DNA of 7,225 nt. Source: Nitriliruptoraceae bacterium (GTDB taxonomy: Bacteria > Actinomycetota > Nitriliruptoria > Nitriliruptorales > Nitriliruptoraceae). The notes under the pieces are model-generated. The model was given only the letters and a program-made list of their open reading frames with translations, was not told the DNA's origin and searched no databases. A program made the position numbers and the translations under genes. The DNA is taken from contig SLQK01000307.1 of the NCBI GenBank assembly GCA_007131525.1, forward strand, positions 1 to 7,225, written 5' to 3'. This document shows positions 1 to 6,915 of this stretch, in pieces. Every line of letters starts with the position of its first letter. Positions within the stretch are counted from its first letter, which is position 1.

Positions 1-150
1 CTCGCCCTTCCACGGACACCGCGTGCGGGTGTCGCTCTCCCGAAGGAGCGCACGGTCGACGCTGTCGGGAGGGAAGTAGTGGTTGCCTTCGACGACGACG
101 GTGTCGTCGGAGCGGGCGATGACGTGACCGTTCCAGGTCGCGGTAGGCAT
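1..150 (-). CDS. DUF427 (NTP_transf_9) domain protein, 5' part only
   Basis: The minus strand from the ATG at 150 gives 50 residues before the window ends, starting MPTATWNGHVIARSDDTVVV. The order W-N-G, S-D-D-T, a V-V-V-E-G-N-x-Y-F-P-P block (residues 18-28) and C-P-W-K-G (45-49) is the signature of the DUF427 family (Pfam PF04248, NTP_transf_9). These are small soluble proteins of roughly 90-150 residues, common in actinobacteria, with no established reaction. A GAGGAG ribosome binding site lies 7 nt upstream of the ATG, which fixes the start. The gene is cut by the window edge, so its length and any second domain are unknown. It is divergent from the LapA-like gene. Family assignment is confident; function is unknown. 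Confidence 0.9.
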   Translation of the reverse strand, partial: MPTATWNGHVIARSDDTVVVEGNHYFPPDSVDRALLRESDTRTRCPWKGE

Positions 151-414
151 GTCGGGGCTCCTCGATCGGGGGAGGGCACCACCTGCGGGTGGCATCGAGC
201 TACGGATGTCGGGGTGAGCCCGGACGGGCCAGGACCGCCGGGATCCGCCTCCCGCTCACGCCCTCCGGCTCACGCCCTCCGTCTCCGGCCCACTGCGGGC
301 GGCCTCGCTCGGCGGAGGTCCATCTCGCCCGAACCGGGTGATGACGCCGGGGTTGGCGTGCGGCACCCTGCTGCGGCGCCGACGCGGCCGAGCCGCGTGG
401 CGACAGGAGACGTG
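151..414. other. Divergent intergenic spacer between DUF427 and LapA-like genes
   Basis: This 264-bp stretch separates two divergent genes and should hold both promoters. I see no convincing -35/-10 pair and no coding sequence. It contains the DUF427 ribosome binding site near 158-163, a short inverted repeat at 179-192 (CCACC, loop TGCG, GGTGG) in the presumed DUF427 leader, a perfect 14-bp tandem duplication at 254-281, and the AGGAG ribosome binding site of the downstream gene at 405-409. An upstream extension of the LapA-like reading frame runs through much of the spacer, but its translation is low-complexity and does not look like protein. Confidence 0.6.
254..281. repeat. Perfect 14-bp tandem duplication
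   Basis: The unit GCTCACGCCCTCCG occurs at 254-267 and again, immediately adjacent and without mismatch, at 268-281. It lies about 105 bp upstream of the DUF427 start and 134 bp upstream of the LapA-like start. It may be a replication-slippage product or a paired protein-binding site; the sequence does not decide between them. Confidence 0.85.
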
Positions 415-684
415 ATGAGCGGCCAGGGTCCGGACAAGGAGCGCTTCATCGACGGGTCGGTGACCGCTGGTGATCGCACCATCAGCATCAAGCTGATCAT
501 CGGGGTGCTGATCCTGATCGGCGTGGCCTTCTTCGTCTTCCAGAACACCCAGGAGGTCGCCCTCACCTGGCTGTTCTTCCAGTTCACCATGTCGCTGTGG
601 CTGCTGACGCTGATCCTGTTCGGTCTGGGGATCCTGATGGGGTGGGCGCTGCACCTGCGGCGCTCGAAGCGACGCGGGCGGTGA
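415..684 (+). CDS. LapA-family (DUF1049) small membrane protein
   Basis: The product is 89 residues with two hydrophobic helices, about 24-43 and 58-79. They are joined by a short segment starting V-F-Q-N-T-Q (41-46), followed by V-A-L-T-W-L-F. This Q-N-x-(x)-hydrophobic segment between two helices, with a glycine-rich second helix (G-L-G-I-L-M-G-W) and a basic tail (R-R-S-K-R-R), is typical of the LapA/DUF1049 domain. In E. coli, LapA works with LapB in control of lipopolysaccharide synthesis. Actinobacterial members occur in cells without LPS, so their role is unknown. Both ends of this one are predicted to be cytoplasmic. The start is ATG 415 with AGGAG five bases upstream; a GTG directly before it (412) is also possible. 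The frame stays open further upstream, but that extension is not protein-like. Family call confident, role unknown. Confidence 0.88.
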   Translation: MSGQGPDKERFIDGSVTAGDRTISIKLIIGVLILIGVAFFVFQNTQEVALTWLFFQFTMSLWLLTLILFGLGILMGWALHLRRSKRRGR

Positions 685-699
685 GCGTCCCGGCCCCGT

Positions 700-735
700 G
701 GGCTCGCAGCGCGCGAGGGGCTCGCAGCGCGCGAG
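700..735. terminator. Tandem 18-bp hairpin units, possible bidirectional terminator
   Basis: The unit gggctcgcagcgcgcgag is repeated perfectly at 700-717 and 718-735, and a third copy begins and decays at 736-742. Each unit contains the inverted repeat CTCGC-AGCGC-GCGAG, a 5-bp stem with a 5-nt loop. It sits in the 71-bp gap between two convergent genes (stops at 684 and 756), where a shared terminator is expected. There is no T-run on either strand, so a classical intrinsic terminator is not shown. High-GC actinobacteria often use hairpins without a clear U-tract. The repeat itself is certain; the terminator role is inferred. Confidence 0.5.
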
Positions 736-755
736 AGGCTCGACACTGAGCTCGG

Positions 756-1484
756 TCAGGCCGTCGCGGCGGCGAGCAACCCGAGCGAGTTCGTGGCCCA
801 GTGCGCCAGCACCGGGGCCAGCAGGCTGCCGGACCGCCAGCGCAGCCACGTGAAGGCGAGCCCGGCCACGGTCGTGATCAGCACGCCGCCGACGATCGCG
901 GCCAGCCCCGACGGCGAGGTCGCGGCGATGCCGTTGAGGTCCAGGCTTACGGCCGTGGGCGCGATGTGCCACAGGCCGAAGACGACGCTGCTGGTGAGTA
1001 CCGCCACCTTGGGGGAACAGCAGCGCAGGAGGACGGCCAGGAGCACCCCGCGGAACGCGACCTCCTCGAACAGTGCGGTGCCCAGCGGGATCCTGACGAG
1101 CATCGCGGCGGCCAGCGCCGGGCCGTCGAGCTGGGCTCGTTCGTCGGCCAGCAGGGACGGCACCAACGGGAGCGCCTCCGCGAGCGCGACGCCGACCCAG
1201 AGCACGACCGCGATGACCGCCACGGCCCCCGCACCCCAGCGCAGGCCGTCGCCGACGCGCTGGCGAGTGAGGCCCAGCGCTGCCGCTGAGAGGCCGGCGC
1301 GCCGTGCGGCGATGAGCAGGCCCGCGGTCAGGAGCAGGTTCCTGACGGTGTAGGCGGTGTCGCCGATCACCAGGTTCGCGATCAGGCTCCAGGCGATCAG
1401 CCCAGCGCTGAGCGCGAGCGCCGCCTGTGGGCAGGGCCGTCCGCGGAGGCCCGGTCCCGGCATCGATGCGCTGGTGTCCCCCAT
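756..1484 (-). CDS. CPBP-family intramembrane metalloprotease (CAAX protease-like)
   Basis: The 242-residue product is a multi-spanning membrane protein with hydrophobic stretches near residues 20-40, 49-61, 84-104, 122-138, 159-176, 194-214 and 220-240. It has all three conserved blocks of the CPBP/Abi (Rce1-like) family: E-E-V-A-F-R (E140, E141, R145), F-G-L-W-H (H173) and H-W-A-T-N (H228, N232). These glutamates and histidines are the proposed catalytic residues of this glutamate-type intramembrane protease family, so the enzyme should be active in the membrane. Its substrate is unknown; relatives process prenylated proteins, bacteriocin-related peptides or regulators. The start is ATG 1484, with GAGG 5 nt upstream; the adjacent GTG at 1487 has the same motif only 2 nt away and is less likely. 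It follows the RimK-like gene by 40 bp on the same strand, suggesting co-transcription. It is convergent with the LapA-like gene. Confidence 0.9.
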   Translation of the reverse strand: MGDTSASMPGPGLRGRPCPQAALALSAGLIAWSLIANLVIGDTAYTVRNLLLTAGLLIAARRAGLSAAALGLTRQRVGDGLRWGAGAVAVIAVVLWVGVALAEALPLVPSLLADERAQLDGPALAAAMLVRIPLGTALFEEVAFRGVLLAVLLRCCSPKVAVLTSSVVFGLWHIAPTAVSLDLNGIAATSPSGLAAIVGGVLITTVAGLAFTWLRWRSGSLLAPVLAHWATNSLGLLAAATA

Positions 1485-1524
1485 CACCGCCTCAGCTCGA
1501 CGTGGGCCCTTCCGGTCGGCGTCG

Positions 1525-2766
1525 TCAGCCGGTCGGCGGCGGCGAGCTGACCACCTCGTCGTGGGTCGCAGCCAGCTCCTCGGCCGCCTCGGGCGGGAGC
1601 GGCTCCACCACCGGCCGGGCCCGCCGCCGGCGGCGGGCCGGCACGAGATCGCGCATCGCCTCCAGCCGGCCGAAGCACAGCATGCGGTCGCCGGCCTCCA
1701 GCTCGCGGCTGCCCTTGGGGTTGGGGACGACCCGCGTCCCCCGGGTCAGCGTCAGCACCGTGATGTCGCGTTCGCGCAGTCCCGAGGTGGCGAGCGTCCG
1801 GCCCACCAGGTCCGAGCTGTCACCGATCTGCAGCTCCGCCACGCCGTAGCCGGTGCTGACCGTCAGTCGCTGCCGGACATCGAGCTCGGGGAAGGCCACC
1901 TGGTTGGCCACGTAGTCGATCACGGCCCCGGCGATGTCGAGCTCGCTGGCCGCCTCGATGCCTTCCAGGCCGGGTGAGGAGTTGACCTCCATCACCATCG
2001 GACCGTCGTTGCTCTCGAGCATGTCGACCCCGGCCACCTTCAGCCCCATGATCTGCGCCGACTGGACCGCCACCCGTTGGTACTCCTCGTCCAGCTCGAC
2101 GGCCTCGATGGTGCCACCTCGGTGGATGTTGGAGCGGAACTCGTCACCCCGGGCGCTCCGCCGCATGGCGGCCACCACCCGGTCGCCGATCACGAAGGCC
2201 CGGATGTCGCGGCCCTTGCTCTCGGCGACGAAGCGCTGGATGAGCACGTTCTGCTTCGTGCTCTGCATCGTCTCGATGACGGCCTCTGCGACCTTGGTGT
2301 CGGGTGCGAGGATCACACCGATGCCCTGGGTGCCCTCCAGCAGCTTGATCACCACCGGCGCCCCACCCACGCTCTCGATGGCGGGGAGCACGTCGGCCCG
2401 GTCGCGGGCGAAGGTCGTGGCCGGGATGCCGATGTCGTGACGCGACAGGATCTGGATCGCCCGCAGCTTGTCCCGGGAGTTGGCGATGCCGGCAGCGGTG
2501 GTCGGGGTGTAGACGTCCATCTGCTCGAACTGTCGGACCACCGCCATCCCGAAGAAGGTGATGGACGCCCCGATCCGGGGCAGGATGGCGTCGTAGTCGG
2601 AGAGCGGCTTGCCCCGGTACTGCAGATCGGGCTCGTCGCCGGACAGGTCGATGGCGAACCGCAGGGTGTTCAGCACGCGGGCGGTGTGCCCGCGTTCGAG
2701 GGCTGCTGCCTTCAGGCGGCGTGTGCTGTAGCTGTTGGGTGCACGGGACAGGATGGCCAACTTCAC
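1525..2766 (-). CDS. RimK-like ATP-grasp ligase fused to a C-terminal TrkA-C (RCK_C) domain
   Basis: The product is 413 residues. Residues 1-95 form the RimK N-terminal domain (start K-L-A-I-L-S-R; L-P-R-I-G at 62-66). Residues about 96-290 are the ATP-grasp fold: nucleotide loop K-L-L-E-G-T-Q-G-I-G at 141-150, K184-G-R-D-I-R, R211-x-N213, and magnesium ligands D248, E260 and N262 in the order V-D-M-L and E-V-N-S-S-P-G. Residues about 304-375 match a TrkA-C domain (Y-G-V-A-E, S-D-L-V-G-R-T-L, L-R-E-R-D-I-T-V-L, L-E-A-G-D-R-M-L-C-F-G). An Arg/Pro-rich tail follows. RimK enzymes add glutamates, classically to the C-terminus of ribosomal protein S6, using ATP; E. coli RimK is about 300 residues, so the last 110 are extra. 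TrkA-C domains sense ligands in potassium systems. The start is GTG 2766, with GAGGA six bases upstream. The substrate is not shown; another peptide or cofactor may be the acceptor. Confidence 0.9.
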   Translation of the reverse strand: MKLAILSRAPNSYSTRRLKAAALERGHTARVLNTLRFAIDLSGDEPDLQYRGKPLSDYDAILPRIGASITFFGMAVVRQFEQMDVYTPTTAAGIANSRDKLRAIQILSRHDIGIPATTFARDRADVLPAIESVGGAPVVIKLLEGTQGIGVILAPDTKVAEAVIETMQSTKQNVLIQRFVAESKGRDIRAFVIGDRVVAAMRRSARGDEFRSNIHRGGTIEAVELDEEYQRVAVQSAQIMGLKVAGVDMLESNDGPMVMEVNSSPGLEGIEAASELDIAGAVIDYVANQVAFPELDVRQRLTVSTGYGVAELQIGDSSDLVGRTLATSGLRERDITVLTLTRGTRVVPNPKGSRELEAGDRMLCFGRLEAMRDLVPARRRRRARPVVEPLPPEAAEELAATHDEVVSSPPPTG

Positions 2767-2789
2767 GGAGGGTCCTCGATCGGTGCCGA

Positions 2790-2804
2790 CGGGGTCGTCC
2801 CCCG
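2790..2804 (-). promoter_or_regulatory. Small hairpin in the RimK-like leader
   Basis: On the minus strand, CGGGG-GACGA-CCCCG forms a 5-bp stem with a 5-nt loop, within the first bases of the leader if transcription starts near 2806. It lies 23 nt upstream of the GTG start and clear of the GAGGA ribosome binding site. Its role is unknown. A hairpin with the same GACGA loop lies upstream of the gene at 5163. Confidence 0.35.
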
Positions 2805-2812
2805 CCCCTGAC

Positions 2813-2840
2813 ACGGTAACCCGGCGTCGCCTGCTGTCTC
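2813..2840 (-). promoter_or_regulatory. Candidate promoter of the RimK-like/CPBP operon
   Basis: On the minus strand TACCGT (2818-2813) fits the actinobacterial -10 pattern TAnnnT. GAGACA (2840-2835) lies 16 bp upstream and matches TTGACA at four of six positions. The predicted start of transcription near 2806 gives a leader of about 40 nt before the GTG at 2766. The call rests on consensus and position only. Confidence 0.45.
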
Positions 2841-2870
2841 GCCGAGGTGGCCCGCTCGACACGGGCCCCG

Positions 2871-2896
2871 GATCCGGTGACGTGGACCCGGTGACG
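2871..2896. repeat. 12-bp imperfect direct repeat, 14-bp spacing
   Basis: GATCCGGTGACG (2871-2882) and GACCCGGTGACG (2885-2896) differ at one base and are spaced 14 bp start to start. They lie 31 bp upstream of the candidate leftward -35 and about 95 bp upstream of the hydrolase start, where an activator or repressor could bind for either gene. They could equally be a decayed tandem duplication. Confidence 0.6.
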
Positions 2897-2958
2897 GGGG
2901 TCGGGGCACGCCGACCTTGCGCCACCGCGCATACCGCTCCATGATCGCGGGGAGTCCG

Positions 2959-2973
2959 CCCGCCGCCGGCGGG
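2959..2973. repeat. GC-rich inverted repeat before the hydrolase gene
   Basis: CCCGCCG-C-CGGCGGG is a 7-bp inverted repeat around a single base. It ends 7 bp before the GGAG ribosome binding site (2981-2984) of the hydrolase. It could be an operator. Because the DNA is so GC-rich, chance is a real alternative. Confidence 0.35.
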
Positions 2974-2990
2974 TCGTCACGGAGCGTTCG

Positions 2991-3916
2991 ATGCCCACCA
3001 CCGACGCCGCACCGGCCCCCACCGAGGTGCGTTTCCGCGCCGGAGGGCTGTCCCTGGCGGGTCACCTGTACCTGCCCGATGACCAGCAGGGGCAGGTCCC
3101 AGGCATCGTCCTCACCGGCCCACTCACCGGCGTCAAGGAGCAGGTCACGGGCACCTACGCCGCGGCGCTGGCGGACCAGGGCTTCGCGGCGCTCGCCTTC
3201 GACCATCGCAACTTCGGTGCGAGCGACGGCGAGCCGCGGCAGCACGAGGACGCGGCGGGCAAGCGGCAGGACCTGGTGGCCGCCACCAGCTGGCTCGCCG
3301 ACCACCCGGCCGTGGATCGCGACCGGCTGGCCGCCGTCGGCGTCTGCCTCGGGGCGAGCTACGCCCTCCTCCACGCGTGCTACGACCCGCGGATCCGGGC
3401 GCTCGGGCTGGTCGCGGGTGGCTACAACGAGGCCGCGGCGATGCGGGCCGGGATGGGACGTGACCGCTACCGGCAGGTCCTGCGCGAGGCTGCCGAGGCC
3501 GACGCCCGGGCCCAGGCCACGGGTGAGGTCGACTACCTCGCCGCCGTCTCGGCCGACGGCAGCGAGGCGATCATGGGCGGCGACGAGCCCTACGCCTACT
3601 ACGGCACCGACCGCGCGCCCAGCCCCGGTTGGGTGAACCGGATCACGCGCACCACGATCAGGGAGCTCGTGACGCTGGACGCCGCGACCGCCATCGACCT
3701 GCTGGCCGACACCCCGACCGTGCTCGTGCACGGTCGCACCGACGCCTACTGCACCCCGGAGCAGGCCGCCTCGATCCACGCCCGTCTGCCGGGCCCGAAG
3801 GACATCCTGTGGCTCGACACGAGCAACCACATCGAGCTGTACGACGATCCGAGGTTCGTGCGGCCGGCCGTGGACCGGCTGACATCGTGGTTCCACCGGC
3901 ACCTCGGGGCGGGGGC

Positions 3917-3920
<4 letters not shown>
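2991..3920 (+). CDS. Alpha/beta hydrolase with cysteine nucleophile (dienelactone hydrolase/YcjY-like)
   Basis: The 309-residue soluble protein has an alpha/beta-hydrolase layout. It contains strands and the turn G-I-V-L-T-G-P-L-T-G-V-K-E-Q (38-51), A-F-D-H-R-N-F-G-A-S-D-G (69-80) and the nucleophile elbow G117-V-C119-L-G121. An acid follows in V-H-G-R-T-D251 and a histidine in S-N-H280. The elbow has Cys where most members have Ser, as in dienelactone hydrolases and many YcjY-type relatives. A Cys-Asp-His triad is therefore predicted, suited to activated esters, lactones or thioesters. No signal peptide is seen, so it should be cytoplasmic. The ATG at 2991 has GGAG six bases upstream. Its stop overlaps the start of the aminotransferase by 4 bp, indicating translational coupling and perhaps a shared pathway. 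The substrate cannot be read from sequence. Fold confident, exact subfamily less so. Confidence 0.85.
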
Positions 3921-5122
<1,202 letters not shown>

Positions 5123-5130
5123 CGCGGCGT

Positions 5131-5136
5131 TACCGT
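5131..5136 (+). promoter_or_regulatory. Candidate -10 element before the HAD-ATPase gene
   Basis: TACCGT fits the TAnnnT -10 pattern and lies 26 bp before the GTG start, in the gap after the aminotransferase. The surrounding 9-mer GTTACCGTG also occurs at the candidate RimK-like promoter. No -35 is recognisable at 16-18 bp spacing, so the gene may instead depend on read-through from upstream. Confidence 0.3.
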
Positions 5137-5140
5137 GAAG

Positions 5141-5157
5141 GGCCCCGACGAGGGGCC
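5141..5157 (+). promoter_or_regulatory. Hairpin overlapping the ribosome binding site of the HAD-ATPase gene
   Basis: GGCCCC-GACGA-GGGGCC is a perfect 6-bp GC stem with a 5-nt loop, ending 5 nt before the GTG at 5163. The only plausible ribosome binding site, GAGGGG at 5150-5155 (7-nt spacing), lies partly in the loop and mostly in the right arm. On a read-through transcript from the aminotransferase the hairpin would hide the site. If transcription starts near 5143, the left arm is mostly lost. It could also act as a weak terminator, but no T-run follows. Confidence 0.45.
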
Positions 5158-5162
5158 GTCCC

Positions 5163-6875
5163 GTGGGCGTCGCCTTCCAGGCCATCGCCGTCGACTACGA
5201 CGGCACGCTGACCGACGCGGATCGACCCGACGCCGAGGTCGTGGCTGCGATCCGTGAGCAGCGGGCGCGGGGTGTGGTCGTGGTGCTCGTGACCGGCCGC
5301 ATCCTGTCGGAGCTGCGCTCGGTGTTCCCGAGCGTCGAGGAGGAGTTCGACGCCATCGTCGCCGAGAACGGCGCGGTCCTGGTCGACGCGGACGGGGTGC
5401 AGGATCTGGCGTCGGAGGTGGATCCGGCGCTGGCCCGGGAGCTCACCCACCGGGACATCCCGGTCCGCCAGGGGCGGGTGCTGCTGGCCTCGGCGGGCGC
5501 CCATGCGGGTGCGGTGGTCGAGGAGATCGTCCGGCTCGGTCTGGGCTGCCAGCTCGTCCACAACCGGGCGGAGCTGATGGTGCTGCCCAACGGGGTGACC
5601 AAGGGCACCGGGCTCATGCAGGCGCTCGGCAACCTCGGCATCTCCCGTCACTCCACCCTGGCGGTCGGTGACGCCGAGAACGATCACCACCTCCTCGAGG
5701 TCTGTGAGCTCGGGGTCGCGGTCGCCAACGCCGTCGATGCCCTCAAGCGCTCGGCCGACGTGGTGCTCGATCGGCCCGACGGCAAAGGGGTGGTCGAGCT
5801 GCTGCGGGGTCCGCTGCTGTCGGGGGAGGGGCGGGTCCCACCGGGCAACTGGGTGCTGACCCTCGGGCGTGACGACGACGGCAACGAGGTCCAGCTGCCG
5901 GCGTCCCAGATCAACCTGCTGGTCGTGGGGGCCAGCTGCTCCGGGAAGTCCTACCTGGTCGGGCTGCTGGTGGAGCAGCTGGCCAGGATGGACTACAGCG
6001 TCCTGGTCCTGGACCGCGAGGGTGATCACCGCCCGCTCACCCGGCGCCGCGGCATCCTCGGCGTCGGCGGCAGGGATCCGCTCCCGACGCCGACGCAGCT
6101 CGCCGAGCTGCTGCGGCACCGGTTCAGCAGCGTCGTGGTGGACCTGTCGCCTTTCGATGATCGGGCGCAGCGCGCCTACGTCGACGAGCTCGCCCCGGTG
6201 CTCCTGGCGCAGCGGGCTGTCACCGGGCTCCCGCACTGGCTGTTCTTCGAGGAGGCCCACGAGCTCCCGGTCGGTGAGGCCGCCTGGACCCACGTGCTGG
6301 CCGAGGGTGCCCACGGCTTCGGCTTCAGTTCCTACCGGCCCGACCAGCTGCCCGCAGCCGTGCCCGGTGCCGCCGAGTTCCTGCTCCTCACCGCGGGCGG
6401 CGCGCGGGGACGCGAGGGATCCCTGGGGTTCGCCGCCGAGGTCGCCGGGCTGCGGCCCGAGGAGCTCTCGGACCTGCTCGGTGACGAGCGTGGGCGCGCG
6501 GTGCTGCTCGACCTCACGGGTGACGCCGAACCGCGGGCGTTCGCGGTGCGGGAGCGCAGGTCGGGCCACGTCCGGCACTGGCACAAGTACATCGACGGTG
6601 AGCTCCCGGAGGCGCTGCGCTTCTACTTCGCCGATGGCCCGGTGGCCGCCAACGTCCGCCAGTTCCACCGTCACCTCGGCACCTGCAGCGTCGAGGTGCT
6701 CGAGCCCCACGGCCGGCGGCGCGATCTGTCGCGGTGGCTCCGCGAGGTCCTGCAGGACGAGGAGCTGGCTGGTGTCGTCAGCGATGCGGAGCAGGAGCTG
6801 CGCGCCGAGCGGTTGCGCGTGGAGGGGTTCCGGGACGCGGTGCGGACCGCCATCGAGGCCCAGTACCTGGAGTGA
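5163..6875 (+). CDS. HAD phosphatase fused to HerA/DUF87-like ATPase, uncharacterised
   Basis: The product is 570 residues with no membrane segment. Residues 5-215 are a Cof-like (HAD-IIB) phosphatase: motif I D11-Y-D13-G-T, motif II V-T44-G-R, motif III K147, motif IV G-D170-A-E-N-D174, with a short cap between motifs II and III. Residues about 228-465 are a P-loop ATPase: Walker A G256-A-S-C-S-G-K262-S263, V-L-V-L-D-R-E-G-D-H (279-288) like the D-P-E-G-D-Y turn of DUF87 proteins, Walker B L-F-F-E363-E364-A-H, and a later S-Y-R-P segment (390-393) like the S-Q-R-P of HerA. Residues 466-570 are mostly helical, with F-Y-F (487-489) and R-D-L-S-R-W (520-525). All catalytic residues look intact. 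HerA relatives pump or translocate DNA or protein; the target here is unknown. The start is GTG 5163. It lies 40 bp after the aminotransferase and is convergent with the debranching-enzyme gene. Confidence 0.88.
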   Translation: MGVAFQAIAVDYDGTLTDADRPDAEVVAAIREQRARGVVVVLVTGRILSELRSVFPSVEEEFDAIVAENGAVLVDADGVQDLASEVDPALARELTHRDIPVRQGRVLLASAGAHAGAVVEEIVRLGLGCQLVHNRAELMVLPNGVTKGTGLMQALGNLGISRHSTLAVGDAENDHHLLEVCELGVAVANAVDALKRSADVVLDRPDGKGVVELLRGPLLSGEGRVPPGNWVLTLGRDDDGNEVQLPASQINLLVVGASCSGKSYLVGLLVEQLARMDYSVLVLDREGDHRPLTRRRGILGVGGRDPLPTPTQLAELLRHRFSSVVVDLSPFDDRAQRAYVDELAPVLLAQRAVTGLPHWLFFEEAHELPVGEAAWTHVLAEGAHGFGFSSYRPDQLPAAVPGAAEFLLLTAGGARGREGSLGFAAEVAGLRPEELSDLLGDERGRAVLLDLTGDAEPRAFAVRERRSGHVRHWHKYIDGELPEALRFYFADGPVAANVRQFHRHLGTCSVEVLEPHGRRRDLSRWLREVLQDEELAGVVSDAEQELRAERLRVEGFRDAVRTAIEAQYLE

Positions 6876-6877
6876 GC

Positions 6878-6915
6878 GCCACCCGTCAGCCGCCAGGTGC
6901 CACCCGTCAGCCGCC
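6878..6915. repeat. 17-bp direct repeat (21-bp period) over the 3' end of the glucosidase gene
   Basis: GCCACCCGTCAGCCGCC occurs at 6878-6894 and 6899-6915 without mismatch, separated by AGGT. The right copy contains the stop codon of the leftward gene (6907-6909). Because the period is a multiple of three, the left copy repeats that stop in the same frame (6886-6888). The repeat fills the 31-bp gap between two convergent genes. GGTG-C-CACC inside it (6896-6904) is a weak hairpin; no good terminator is visible. Confidence 0.85.

Larger units (their letters stand above)
2767..2990. other. Divergent control region between the RimK-like and hydrolase genes
   Basis: This 224-bp spacer separates the leftward RimK-like/CPBP pair from the rightward hydrolase/aminotransferase set. 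It holds a promoter candidate for the leftward pair (2813-2840), a small leader hairpin (2790-2804), a 14-bp-spaced direct repeat (2871-2896) and a GC-rich inverted repeat just upstream of the hydrolase (2959-2973). No rightward promoter is obvious. An open frame reads leftward through most of it, continuous with the RimK frame, but its translation is low in hydrophobics, rich in R/P/G and not protein-like. Confidence 0.6.

Noticed and set aside
79..414. N-terminal extension of the LapA-like gene by 112 codons
   Set aside because: The extension overlaps the DUF427 gene, is R/P/G-rich and lacks family similarity; a good ribosome binding site precedes ATG 415.
793..1353. Plus-strand frames opposite the CPBP gene
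   Set aside because: Low-complexity A/S/T/R translations; the minus frame has transmembrane helices and all three CPBP motifs.
2767..2925. N-terminal extension of the RimK-like gene by 53 codons
   Set aside because: RimK proteins begin at the M/V-K-L-A-I-L-S-R strand; GTG 2766 has a well-spaced GAGGA, and the extension is low-complexity.
5123..5162. An intrinsic terminator ending the aminotransferase transcript
   Set aside because: The 6-bp GC hairpin is present but no T-run follows, and its arm overlaps the next ribosome binding site, so a translation-control reading is at least as likely.
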